Assembly: GCF_026712185.1 (NCBI RefSeq)
Contig: NZ_JAPPUX010000003.1
Span: 675,838-739,837, forward strand
From: Nocardioides pini
Lineage (GTDB): Bacteria; Actinomycetota; Actinomycetes; Propionibacteriales; Nocardioidaceae
Direction: 5' to 3'
DNA length: 64,000 nt
Both the position numbers and the translations under genes were made by a program. The notes beneath the pieces are model-generated. The model worked only from the letters and a program-made list of their open reading frames with translations, was not told the DNA's origin and did not search any database. Shown here in pieces: positions 1 through 7,160 of this stretch (position 1 is its first letter; every line of letters begins with the position of its first letter).

Positions 1-98
1 AGAGCACCTACTACAAGCAGATCCTGACCTACGCCACGATCGTGACCCTCGTCGGCCCGCTCCTCGTGTGGGCCGCCCTCGTCCTGCCCGGATGGTGA
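1..98 (+). CDS. C-terminal end of a membrane protein (5' end outside window)
   Basis: An open frame entering from the left edge (codons from base 3) ends at TGA 96-98. It encodes about 31 residues, starting STYYKQILTYATIV and ending WAALVLPGW. Most of this is one hydrophobic stretch, consistent with the last transmembrane helix of a transporter or other integral membrane protein. The stop overlaps the most upstream start of the following CoA-transferase, so the two are probably cotranscribed. The family cannot be told from this fragment. Confidence 0.6.
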   Translation, partial: STYYKQILTYATIVTLVGPLLVWAALVLPGW

Positions 99-1306
99 CC
101 ACCGACATGACCGAACCCATGACCGAACCAACGACGGGACCGCTCGCCGACCTCCTCGTCGTCGACCTGACGCGGGCGCTCGCCGGCCCCCACGCCACCC
201 AGATGCTGGGCGACCTCGGCGCCCGGGTGATCAAGGTGGAGGCGCCGGGCAGCGGCGACGACACCCGGGGCTGGGGGCCGCCGTTCGTCGGCGAGCCCGA
301 CGCCCGCCAGTCGACGTACTTCCTCTGCACCAACCGCAACAAGGAGTCGATCGCCCTCGACCTCAAGGACGAGGCCGACAAGGACGTCCTGCTGGGGCTC
401 CTCGAGCGTGCCGACGTGCTCGTCGAGAACTTCCGCACCGGCGTCCTGGAGCGGCTCGGGCTCGGCATCGAGGAGCTGATGCGTCGCAACCCGCGGCTCG
501 TCGTCCTCTCGATCACCGGGTTCGGCCACGACGGCCCCGAGGGCGGTCGCGCCGGCTACGACCAGATCGCCCAGGGCGAGGCCGGCCTGATGTCCCTCAC
601 GGGCTCGGGACCCGACGACCCGCAGCGTGTCGGCGTACCCATCGCGGACCTGCTGTCCGGCATGTACGGCGCGTACGGCGTGCTCGCCGCGCTCCACGAG
701 CGCGCGCGCACCGGGAAGGGCACCGTCGTGCGGACCTCGCTGCTCGCCTCCGTCGTCGGCGTGCACGCCTTCCAGGGCACGCGGTGGACCGTGGCCGGCG
801 AGGTCGGGCGTGCGCAGGGCAACCACCATCCCTCGATCGCGCCCTACGGCCTGTTCCACTGCCGCGACGGCGCCGTGCAGATCGCGCTCGGCAGCGAGGG
901 CCTGTGGAGGAAGTTCTGCGCCGGCTTCGGGCTCGACCCCGACGCCGAGGGCATGGCCACCAACGGCGAGCGCGTCGCCAGCCGCGAGCGGGTCATCGAG
1001 GTCGTCGAGCAGGCCTTCGCCGACTGGGACGCCGAGCCGCTCCTGGCCCGCCTCGCCGAGGTCGGCGTGCCGGCCGGCAAGGTGCGCACCCTCGACGAGG
1101 TCTACGAGTGGGACCAGGTCGCCAGCCAGGGACTGCTGGTCGACGTGGAGCATCCGACGCTGGGCGGGCTGACCCTCCCCGGCCCGCCGCTGCGGTTCTT
1201 CGACGCCGACGGCGCCGAGGTCACCCGCCGCGACCACGTCGCACCGCCGCTGCTCGACCAGCACGCCGACGAGATCCGCGCCTGGGTCGGCGGTGGCGGG
1301 GCGTGA
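92..1306 (+). CDS. CaiB/BaiF (family III) CoA-transferase
   Basis: Predicted to move coenzyme A between carboxylic acids through an aspartyl-CoA intermediate. The 404-aa product has the family opening (DLTRALAGPHATQMLGDLGARVIKVE), the NRNKESIALDLK segment and the glycine-rich SITGFGHDGPEGGRAGYDQIAQGEAGL region. It also has the PIADLLSGMYGA motif, whose Asp (about residue 186) aligns with the catalytic aspartate of formyl-CoA transferase. Length is normal for the family. The start is uncertain: ATG 92 overlaps the upstream stop by a few bases, and in-frame ATGs at 107 and 119 are alternatives, none with a convincing ribosome-binding site. The next gene starts inside its stop codon (GTGA at 1303-1306), so it is translationally coupled to a carboxyltransferase. 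That pairing suggests acyl-CoA catabolism or carboxylation, but the substrate is unknown. Confidence 0.9.
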   Translation: MVTTDMTEPMTEPTTGPLADLLVVDLTRALAGPHATQMLGDLGARVIKVEAPGSGDDTRGWGPPFVGEPDARQSTYFLCTNRNKESIALDLKDEADKDVLLGLLERADVLVENFRTGVLERLGLGIEELMRRNPRLVVLSITGFGHDGPEGGRAGYDQIAQGEAGLMSLTGSGPDDPQRVGVPIADLLSGMYGAYGVLAALHERARTGKGTVVRTSLLASVVGVHAFQGTRWTVAGEVGRAQGNHHPSIAPYGLFHCRDGAVQIALGSEGLWRKFCAGFGLDPDAEGMATNGERVASRERVIEVVEQAFADWDAEPLLARLAEVGVPAGKVRTLDEVYEWDQVASQGLLVDVEHPTLGGLTLPGPPLRFFDADGAEVTRRDHVAPPLLDQHADEIRAWVGGGGA

Positions 1307-2772
1307 GCACACCGCGCGACGGCGGAGCCAGGCGCTGGACCGCCCACGAGCTGCTCGACCTGGTGCTCGACGAGGGCACGTTCACCTCGTGGGACGTGCC
1401 GATCGACCTGTCCTACGCCGACGACGGCTACCGCGCCGAGCTCGAGGCGGCCGCGGCGAAGGCCGGCACCGACGAGTCGGTGCTGACCGGTCGTGGTGAG
1501 GTCCGCGGCCGGCCGGTCGCGGTCGTGGTCAACGAGTTCCGCTTCCTCGCCGGCTCCATCGGCCGCGCCGCGGCGGACCGCATCACCGCCGCCGTCCGCC
1601 GCGCCACCGCGGAAGGGCTGCCCCTGCTGGCCAGCACGGCGTCGGGCGGCACCCGCATGCAGGAGGGCACGCCCGCCTTCGTGCGCATGGTGGAGATCTC
1701 CCGCGCGCTGATGGACCACCGCGCCGCCGGCCTGCCCTACCTCGTGCACCTGCGCCACCCCACGACCGGCGGCGTGTACGCCTCGTGGGGGTCGCTGGGC
1801 CACGTGACCGTCGCTGAGCCCGGCGCCCTCGTCGGCTTCCTCGGCCCCAAGGTCTACGAAGGCCTCAACGGACGGCCGTTCCGCCCCGGTGTGCAGGTCG
1901 CGGAGAACCTCGCGGCCGCCGGGGTCATCGACGGCGTCGTCGCCGCCGAGCAGCTGCCCGCCATGGTCGACAGCGCCTTGGCGGTGCTGGTCGACGGGCC
2001 CGGGTCGGGCCGGCTGCCGCTGCGCGCCGCGCGCCCGGTCGGCGACCACACCGCGTGGGACAGCGTCGAGCGGACCCGTCGTACGGACCGGGTGGGCGTG
2101 CGCGACCTCCTCGCCCACGGCGCCGTCGGGACGCTGCAGCTGCGCGGCACCGACGAGGGCGAGCGCGACTCGACCGTCCTCGTCGCGCTGACGCGGCTCG
2201 ACGACCAGCCCTGCGTCGTCATCGGGCAGGACCGCTCGCGGCAGGTGCCCGGGCACGCGATGGGACCCGGCGCGCTCCGCGAGGCCCGCCGCGGGATGCG
2301 GCTCGCCGAGGAGCTCGGCCTCCCACTGGTCAGCGTGATCGACACCCCGGGCGCCGAGCTGTCGCCCGAGGCCGAGGAGCGCGCCATCGCGGGCGAGATC
2401 GCCCGCTGCATCGCGACCCTGACGACGATGTCGGTGCCGACGGTCTCGGTGATCCTCGGCCAGGGCTGCGGGGGAGGGGCACTCGCCTTCCTGCCCGCGC
2501 GGTCCGTCATCGCCACCGAGCACGCCTGGCTCTCGCCGCTGCCTCCGGAGGGCGCGAGTCTGATCGTGCACGGCGACACCGCCCACGCCGCCGAGATGGC
2601 CGCACGCCAGCGGGTGCGCGCCGCCGACCTCCTCGCCGACGGCGTGGTCCAGCACGTGGTGCCCGAGGTCGACGGCGAGTCTCCGCGCGACCTGGCCGTC
2701 GCCGTGGCCGCCGAGGTCGGGGCGCGGCTGCGCGAGCTCGCCGGTCGTACACCCGTCGCCCACGCGTCCTGA
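1303..2772 (+). CDS. acetyl-CoA carboxylase-type carboxyltransferase, fused beta/alpha
   Basis: Predicted carboxyltransferase component of an acyl-CoA carboxylase, moving CO2 from carboxybiotin to an acyl-CoA. The N-terminal half resembles AccD (TASGGTRMQEGTPAFVRM, then HPTTGGVYASWGSLGH). The C-terminal half resembles AccA (GQDRSRQVPGHAMGPGALRE, then SVIDTPGAELSPEAEERA and GQGCGGGALAFLPA). Both crotonase-like halves therefore sit in one 489-aa chain. No CxxC zinc-ribbon of bacterial AccD is visible at the N-terminus, and there is no biotin carboxylase or BCCP gene next to it. The GTG start at 1303 overlaps the stop of the CoA-transferase, indicating one operon. The 3' end converges on ku with about 20 bp between. 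The substrate cannot be assigned from sequence alone; malonyl or other acyl-CoA chemistry is possible. Confidence 0.88.
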   Translation: MSTPRDGGARRWTAHELLDLVLDEGTFTSWDVPIDLSYADDGYRAELEAAAAKAGTDESVLTGRGEVRGRPVAVVVNEFRFLAGSIGRAAADRITAAVRRATAEGLPLLASTASGGTRMQEGTPAFVRMVEISRALMDHRAAGLPYLVHLRHPTTGGVYASWGSLGHVTVAEPGALVGFLGPKVYEGLNGRPFRPGVQVAENLAAAGVIDGVVAAEQLPAMVDSALAVLVDGPGSGRLPLRAARPVGDHTAWDSVERTRRTDRVGVRDLLAHGAVGTLQLRGTDEGERDSTVLVALTRLDDQPCVVIGQDRSRQVPGHAMGPGALREARRGMRLAEELGLPLVSVIDTPGAELSPEAEERAIAGEIARCIATLTTMSVPTVSVILGQGCGGGALAFLPARSVIATEHAWLSPLPPEGASLIVHGDTAHAAEMAARQRVRAADLLADGVVQHVVPEVDGESPRDLAVAVAAEVGARLRELAGRTPVAHAS

Positions 2773-2793
2773 GGCGCTGGGCGACGGGGAGCG

Positions 2794-3759
2794 CTAGCTC
2801 GCCTTCTTGGCCTGCTTCTTCGCAGCGGTCTTCTTGGTCGCGGTCTTCTTGGCCGTCGACTTCTTCGCGGTCGCCTTCTTCGCGGGGGCCTTCTTGGCCG
2901 ATGACTTCTTGGCGGCGGTCTTCCTCGCCGGCTTCTCCGCGTCGGACGCGTCGTCGGAGTCGTCGTCGGCCTCGCCGCGCGCGGACTTGGCGGCCGCCAC
3001 CGACTTCTGCAGGGCGGCGAGCAGGTCGACGACCTCGCCGGAGGTCTTGGTCGAGGTCTCGGTGCGCTTGATCTCGCCGCCCTCGATCTTGGACTTCACG
3101 AGTGCGTCGACCGCGCCGGCGTAGTCGTCCTCGAACTCGCTCGCGTCGAAGTCGCCCGCCAGCGTCTCGACGAGCATGTGGGCCATCTTGACCTCTTGCG
3201 GCTTGGCGTCGTCGACCTCGACCTTGAAGTCGGGCACACGGACCTCGTCGGGCCACATCATCGTCTGGAGCACGATGACCTCGCCGGCCTCGGTCTCGCG
3301 CACGCGCAGCACCGCGATCGTGGTCCGCTGTCGCAGCGCGACGGTGACGACGGCCATCCGGTCGGCGTCCTTCAGCGCCTGGCGCAGCAGGGCGTAGGGC
3401 TTGGCGCCGGCGCCCTCGGGCTCGAGGTAGTAGGACTTCTCGAACAGCAGCGGGTCGATCTGCTCGCGGGGCACGAACTTCTCCACCGCGATCTCGCGCG
3501 ACGACGTCGACGGCAGCTGGGCCATGTCGTCGTCGGTGAGGATGACCATCTCGCCGTCCTCGGTCTCGTAGCCCTTCGCGATGTCGGCGTAGGCCACCTC
3601 CTCGCCGTCGAGCGAGCAGACGCGCTGGTACTTGATGCGGCCGCCGTCCTTGGCGTGCACCTGGCGGAACGACACGTCGTGGCTCTCCGTCGCGGCATAG
3701 AGCTTGACCGGGACACTGACCAGGCCGAAGGAGACGGCACCCTTCCAGATCGCGCGCAT
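2794..3759 (-). CDS. ku: Ku protein, non-homologous end joining
   Basis: DNA end-binding homodimer that starts bacterial non-homologous end joining and recruits LigD. The 321-aa product begins MRAIWKGAVSFGLVSVPVKL, the hallmark of prokaryotic Ku. It continues with KDGGRIKYQRVCSLDGEEV, FEKSYYLEPEGAGAKPYALL and QTMMWPDEVRVPDF, covering the Ku beta-barrel to about residue 255. The last 45 or so residues are a lysine/alanine-rich tail (repeated AKK/TAKK units), a typical extended actinobacterial Ku C-terminus thought to bind DNA. It is divergent from the ligD ligase gene, with a 74-bp shared intergenic region. On the minus strand a TATCGT hexamer lies 6 nt before the ATG, suggesting a leaderless transcript. 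Confidence 0.97.
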   Translation of the reverse strand: MRAIWKGAVSFGLVSVPVKLYAATESHDVSFRQVHAKDGGRIKYQRVCSLDGEEVAYADIAKGYETEDGEMVILTDDDMAQLPSTSSREIAVEKFVPREQIDPLLFEKSYYLEPEGAGAKPYALLRQALKDADRMAVVTVALRQRTTIAVLRVRETEAGEVIVLQTMMWPDEVRVPDFKVEVDDAKPQEVKMAHMLVETLAGDFDASEFEDDYAGAVDALVKSKIEGGEIKRTETSTKTSGEVVDLLAALQKSVAAAKSARGEADDDSDDASDAEKPARKTAAKKSSAKKAPAKKATAKKSTAKKTATKKTAAKKQAKKAS

Positions 3760-3833
3760 GCGACGACGATAGCCGTCACATCAGACACACGTCTCCCTCC
3801 AGATGGGGGACGCAGGGATGCCAGACTGCACGC
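3760..3833. promoter_or_regulatory. divergent ku / ligD promoter region
   Basis: This 74-bp region separates the divergent Ku and LigD-ligase genes. Reading towards ku, TATCGT (3771-3766) is followed by 6 nt and the ATG. Reading towards the ligase, CAGACT (3822-3827) is followed by 6 nt and the GTG. Both fit a -10 element placing the transcription start at the start codon. No clear -35 box was seen. Confidence 0.45.
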
Positions 3834-4775
3834 GTGCGCCCGATGCTCGCCAGCAAGACCGACCGCGTCCCGACCGGCGCGCAGTGGCTGCACGAGGTGA
3901 AGTGGGACGGCGTGCGCGTGCTCGTCGACGTCCACGACGGCGTCGTACGCATGACCAGCCGCAACGACAACGACGTCACCCCCGCCTGGCCCGAGCTCGC
4001 CGCGCCGCCGCTGGGCGATCGCGACCTGATGGTCGACGGCGAGGTGATCGCCCTCAACGAGCGCGGCGTCCCCGACTTCAGGGTGCTCCAGCACCGCATG
4101 CACGTCCGCAACGCCCGAGAGGTCGCGCGCCTGGTGACGACGGTCCCCGCCACCTTGATGGTCTTCGACCTGCTCCGCCTCGACGGGGAGGACCTGACCG
4201 CCCGGCCGCTGGAGGAGCGACGCGCGCTGCTCGAGGGCCTGCCGCTCGGCGACTCGAAGTGGCAGGTCCCGGCGGCGTACGACGACGGCGACATGTTGTT
4301 CGAGGCCACCCGGCAGCAGGGGCTGGAGGGCGTGGTGAGCAAGCGTCGCGGCTCGCGCTACCGCTTCGACGCCCGCAGCGAGGACTGGCGCAAGCTCGCC
4401 CACCGCCACCGCGGGTCGTTCGTGGTCGGCGGCTGGCGCCCGCAGACCGGTACGACGGACCGGCTGGCGTCGCTGCTCGTCGGCGAGCAGACCCCCGACG
4501 GCCTTCTCTACCGCGGGCGGGTGGGCAGCGGCATCGCCGGAGCGACCAGCTCCCGGCTGGCCGCGCTCATGGCGCCGTTGGCGGCCACGGCGTCGCCGTT
4601 CGCGGACGAGGTGCCCCGCATCGACGCCGCCGGCACGTTCTGGGTCGAGCCGCGGGTCGTGGTCGACATCGACACCCACGGCCTGGGCTACCAGCGCCTG
4701 CGCCAGCCGTCGTTCCAGGGCGTGCGTGACGACCTTTCGCCCGAGGACCTTCTCTCCACAGGGGACCTCGCGTGA
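3834..4775 (+). CDS. ligD: ATP-dependent DNA ligase (LigD ligase domain, stand-alone)
   Basis: Seals DNA ends in non-homologous end joining. The 313-aa product matches the ligase module of LigD. Motif I is EVKWDGVR, with the adenylated lysine at about residue 23. Motif III lies around VFDLLRLDGEDL and motif IV is EGVVSKRRGSRYR. The OB-fold follows (GSFVVGGWRPQTG, GRVGSGIAG). The polymerase module is a separate gene (5470-6387), so LigD is split here. The GTG start at 3834 places MRPMLASKTDRVP at the N-terminus, as usual for this domain. Its stop overlaps the next start (GTGA at 4772), so translation is coupled to the L,D-transpeptidase gene that sits between the two LigD modules. Confidence 0.93.
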   Translation: MRPMLASKTDRVPTGAQWLHEVKWDGVRVLVDVHDGVVRMTSRNDNDVTPAWPELAAPPLGDRDLMVDGEVIALNERGVPDFRVLQHRMHVRNAREVARLVTTVPATLMVFDLLRLDGEDLTARPLEERRALLEGLPLGDSKWQVPAAYDDGDMLFEATRQQGLEGVVSKRRGSRYRFDARSEDWRKLAHRHRGSFVVGGWRPQTGTTDRLASLLVGEQTPDGLLYRGRVGSGIAGATSSRLAALMAPLAATASPFADEVPRIDAAGTFWVEPRVVVDIDTHGLGYQRLRQPSFQGVRDDLSPEDLLSTGDLA

Positions 4776-5473
4776 GGCGGCTGCTGCTGGCGACGCTCGT
4801 GGCGGCGGGGCTGCTCGCGCCGACGGGCGCAGGAGCCGAGGCCCAGCGGGCCGACGTCGTCCGCCTCGACGGCGTACGCGTCGAGCTCCGCCCCGGCACC
4901 ACGCAGGTCGTCACCGTCGACCACGCCCGCGGCGTGCGCGCCCGCGTCTCGTTGTGGCGGCTCACCGCCGAGGGGTGGACGCGGCAGCTGACCACGGCCG
5001 ACGGCCGCACCGGCTACGGCGGGCTCGTCGACGGCGACCGGCGGCGCCAGGGATCGGGGACGACGCCGCTGGGCACCTACGGACTGATCTCCACCTTCGG
5101 CACCCACGCCGCCGACCGGCGCGCCCGGTTGCCGCACCACCGGATCCGCAAGGGGGACCACTGGGTGCAGGACAACGCCTCCGACTTCTACAACCAGCTG
5201 CGCAACCAGCGCGACGGTGGCTTCCGCTGGTGGCTGCCGTCGTCCGACCCCGACTCGTCGGAGCGGCTGACCGACTACCCGCGGCAGTACGAGTGGTCGA
5301 TCGTCACCGACTTCAACGTCGAGCAGGTGCGACACCGCGGCGCCGGCATCTTCCTCCACGTCAACGGGCGCGGCGCGACGGCCGGGTGCGTGAGCGCCCC
5401 GCGGCGGTTCATCCGCTCGCTCGTGCGTCTCCTCGACCCCGCCCGCGTGCCCGTGATCGGCATCGGCAGATGA
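4772..5473 (+). CDS. secreted L,D-transpeptidase (YkuD domain)
   Basis: Predicted periplasmic/cell-wall enzyme that forms 3-3 cross-links or edits peptidoglycan. The 233-aa product has an N-terminal signal peptide (MRRLLLATLVAAGLLAPTGA, followed by an Ala-rich cleavage region). It carries YkuD signatures: GTTPLGTYGLIS and the catalytic motif HVNGRGATAGCVSAPRR, with the nucleophile Cys at about residue 206. It lies between the two halves of LigD and overlaps both by 4 nt (GTGA at 4772, ATGA at 5470). An exported wall enzyme is therefore embedded in a DNA-repair operon. A link between wall stress and repair is not evident from the sequence and may be fortuitous. A functional role within end joining is unlikely given the signal peptide. 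Confidence 0.9.
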   Translation: MRRLLLATLVAAGLLAPTGAGAEAQRADVVRLDGVRVELRPGTTQVVTVDHARGVRARVSLWRLTAEGWTRQLTTADGRTGYGGLVDGDRRRQGSGTTPLGTYGLISTFGTHAADRRARLPHHRIRKGDHWVQDNASDFYNQLRNQRDGGFRWWLPSSDPDSSERLTDYPRQYEWSIVTDFNVEQVRHRGAGIFLHVNGRGATAGCVSAPRRFIRSLVRLLDPARVPVIGIGR

Positions 5474-6387
5474 GCCCCCGGGACGGCACGGAGGTCCAGG
5501 TCGACGTCGACGGCCGCACCCTCACCATCAGCAACCTCGACAAGGTGCTCTACCCGCGCACCGGCACGACCAAGGGCGAGGTGCTCAACTACTACGCCCA
5601 GGTCTCGCCGGTCCTGCTCCCGCACCTGAAGGACCGCGCGGTCACCAGGATCCGCTGGCCGCACGGGGTGGAGAAGGGGAGCTTCTTCGAGAAGAACGCA
5701 CCGGCGGGCACCCCGTCGTGGGTGCGTACGCACGAGGTGTCCACCACCGGCTCGCGGTCGGGCAAGGGGGACGGCACGATCCGCTTCCCGATCTGCGACG
5801 ACCTCGCCACCCTCACGTGGCTGGCCAACCTCGCCGCGCTCGAGCTGCACGTGCACCAGTGGACGGTCGACGCGAAGGGACGGCCCCGCAACCCCAACCG
5901 CCTCGTCATCGACCTCGACCCCGGCGAGCCGGCCGGGCTCCATGAGTGCGCCCGGGTCGCGTTGATGGTGCGCGAGGCGCTGGCGGAGCGCGACCTGGGG
6001 TGCACGCCCGTGCTGAGCGGCAGCAAGGGCCTGCACCTCTACGCCCCTCTCTCCGACGGGCGCGGCAGCCTGGACAGCGACGGTACGACGGCGCTGGCGA
6101 AGGAGGTCGCCGAGGAGCTCATGAAGGAGCATCCCGACCTGGTCACGAGCGTGATGACCAAGGCCAAGCGGCCCGGCAAGGTGTTCCTGGACTGGTCGCA
6201 GAACTCCGGCTCCAAGACCACCATCTCGCCCTACTCGCTGCGCGGGCGCGAGCGACCCACCGTCGCCGCGCCGCTGACGTGGGACGAGGTCGAGGAGGGC
6301 GCGGAGGACGACCTCGCGCTCGAGCAGCTCACGATGGACCAGGTGCTGGAGCGGGTGGCCCGCCTGAGTGACGTCTTCGAGGCCTGA
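5470..6387 (+). CDS. ligD: LigD polymerase domain (archaeo-eukaryotic primase-like), stand-alone
   Basis: Polymerase of bacterial non-homologous end joining; fills gaps with ribo- or deoxynucleotides after Ku binding. The 305-aa product shows the LigD-Pol pattern: LTISNLDKVLYPRTGTTKGE, then MPHL-like PHLKDRAVTRIRWPHGV. The catalytic DLDPGE motif sits inside RNPNRLVIDLDPGE, and SGSKGLHLYAPL and KVFLDWSQNSGSKTTISPYSLRGRE follow. The frame is open well upstream, but the start is set by homology and by the ATGA overlap with the preceding stop. No 3'-phosphoesterase module, the third LigD domain, was found in this window. The gene is last in the ligase-transpeptidase-polymerase operon. Confidence 0.94.
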   Translation: MSPRDGTEVQVDVDGRTLTISNLDKVLYPRTGTTKGEVLNYYAQVSPVLLPHLKDRAVTRIRWPHGVEKGSFFEKNAPAGTPSWVRTHEVSTTGSRSGKGDGTIRFPICDDLATLTWLANLAALELHVHQWTVDAKGRPRNPNRLVIDLDPGEPAGLHECARVALMVREALAERDLGCTPVLSGSKGLHLYAPLSDGRGSLDSDGTTALAKEVAEELMKEHPDLVTSVMTKAKRPGKVFLDWSQNSGSKTTISPYSLRGRERPTVAAPLTWDEVEEGAEDDLALEQLTMDQVLERVARLSDVFEA

Positions 6388-6455
6388 CACCCTCCGTGCG
6401 GGTGGACCGCACAGATGTCCCCCGGATTCGGGCCATGCGCGTCGGGACCTGCATC

Positions 6456-6461
6456 TATGCT
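6456..6461 (+). promoter_or_regulatory. probable -10 element of response regulator gene
   Basis: TATGCT lies exactly 6 nt before the ATG at 6468, so transcription would start at or next to the start codon, giving a leaderless transcript. No ribosome-binding site is visible ahead of the ATG, which agrees. Confidence 0.5.
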
Positions 6462-6467
6462 CTCGCC

Positions 6468-7160
6468 ATGGCTCACGACGTGCTGGTGGTTGAGGACGAA
6501 GAGGACATCGCCGTCCCCCTCATGCGCACCCTCGAGCGCGAGGGCTACGAGGTCAACCGCGTGTCCGTGGGAGCCGAGGCCGTCGCCTTCGCCGTGGGCG
6601 AGGGCCCGGCGGTCGTGATCCTCGACCTCGGCCTGCCCGACATGGACGGCATCGACGTGTGCCGCCAGATGCGCTCGGGCGGCTACCTCGGCGGCATCAT
6701 CATGGTGACCGCCCGCGCCGGCGAGCTCGACCGCGTGGTCGGCCTCGACGTCGGCGCCGACGACTACCTCGCCAAGCCGTTCGGCCTCGCCGAGCTCCTC
6801 GCCCGCGTGCGCGCGCTCCTGCGCCGCAGCGGCAGCACCCCCGCCCCCGACGACACGACCGTCACCACCTCGTCCGGCCTCAAGATCGACGCCGCGTCGC
6901 GCCGGGTCCACCTCGGCGACCGCGAGATCGCGCTGACCGCCAAGGAGTTCGACGTCCTGGCCGTCCTCGCCACCAACCACGACAAGGTCGTGCCGCGCGA
7001 GACGCTGATGAACGAGGTCTGGGACCAGAACTGGTACGGCTCGACGAAGACCCTCGACGTGACCATCGGCCGTCTCCGCAGCAAGCTCGAGGCCGCCGCG
7101 GCGGGGGAGAAGGTCGTCGCGATCCGCGGCGTCGGCTTCCGGCTCGAGACCGGCGTCTAG
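6468..7160 (+). CDS. OmpR/PhoB-family response regulator (orphan)
   Basis: Two-component DNA-binding regulator. The 230-aa product has a receiver domain (residues about 3-115). It contains the acidic EDEED pocket, the phospho-acceptor Asp in VVILDLGLPDMDG (about residue 53), the switch Thr in IIMVTAR and the Lys in DDYLAKPFGLAEL. A winged-helix Trans_reg_C domain follows (LTAKEFDVLAVLATNHDKVV to the C-terminus). The frame extends upstream, but ATG 6468 gives the standard N-terminus and is preceded by a TATGCT element. No histidine kinase is adjacent, so the partner must be elsewhere. The gene converges on the MFS exporter, and the two stop codons overlap in CTAG at 7157-7160. Confidence 0.95.
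   Translation: MAHDVLVVEDEEDIAVPLMRTLEREGYEVNRVSVGAEAVAFAVGEGPAVVILDLGLPDMDGIDVCRQMRSGGYLGGIIMVTARAGELDRVVGLDVGADDYLAKPFGLAELLARVRALLRRSGSTPAPDDTTVTTSSGLKIDAASRRVHLGDREIALTAKEFDVLAVLATNHDKVVPRETLMNEVWDQNWYGSTKTLDVTIGRLRSKLEAAAAGEKVVAIRGVGFRLETGV

Noticed and set aside
29..1312. long minus-strand frame opposite the CoA-transferase
   Set aside because: Composition is dominated by A, G, R, V and D from mirrored GC-rich codons, with no recognisable domain. Similar long antisense frames lie opposite glgX, treY, treZ, hsdM and smpB-ftsX and were rejected for the same reason.
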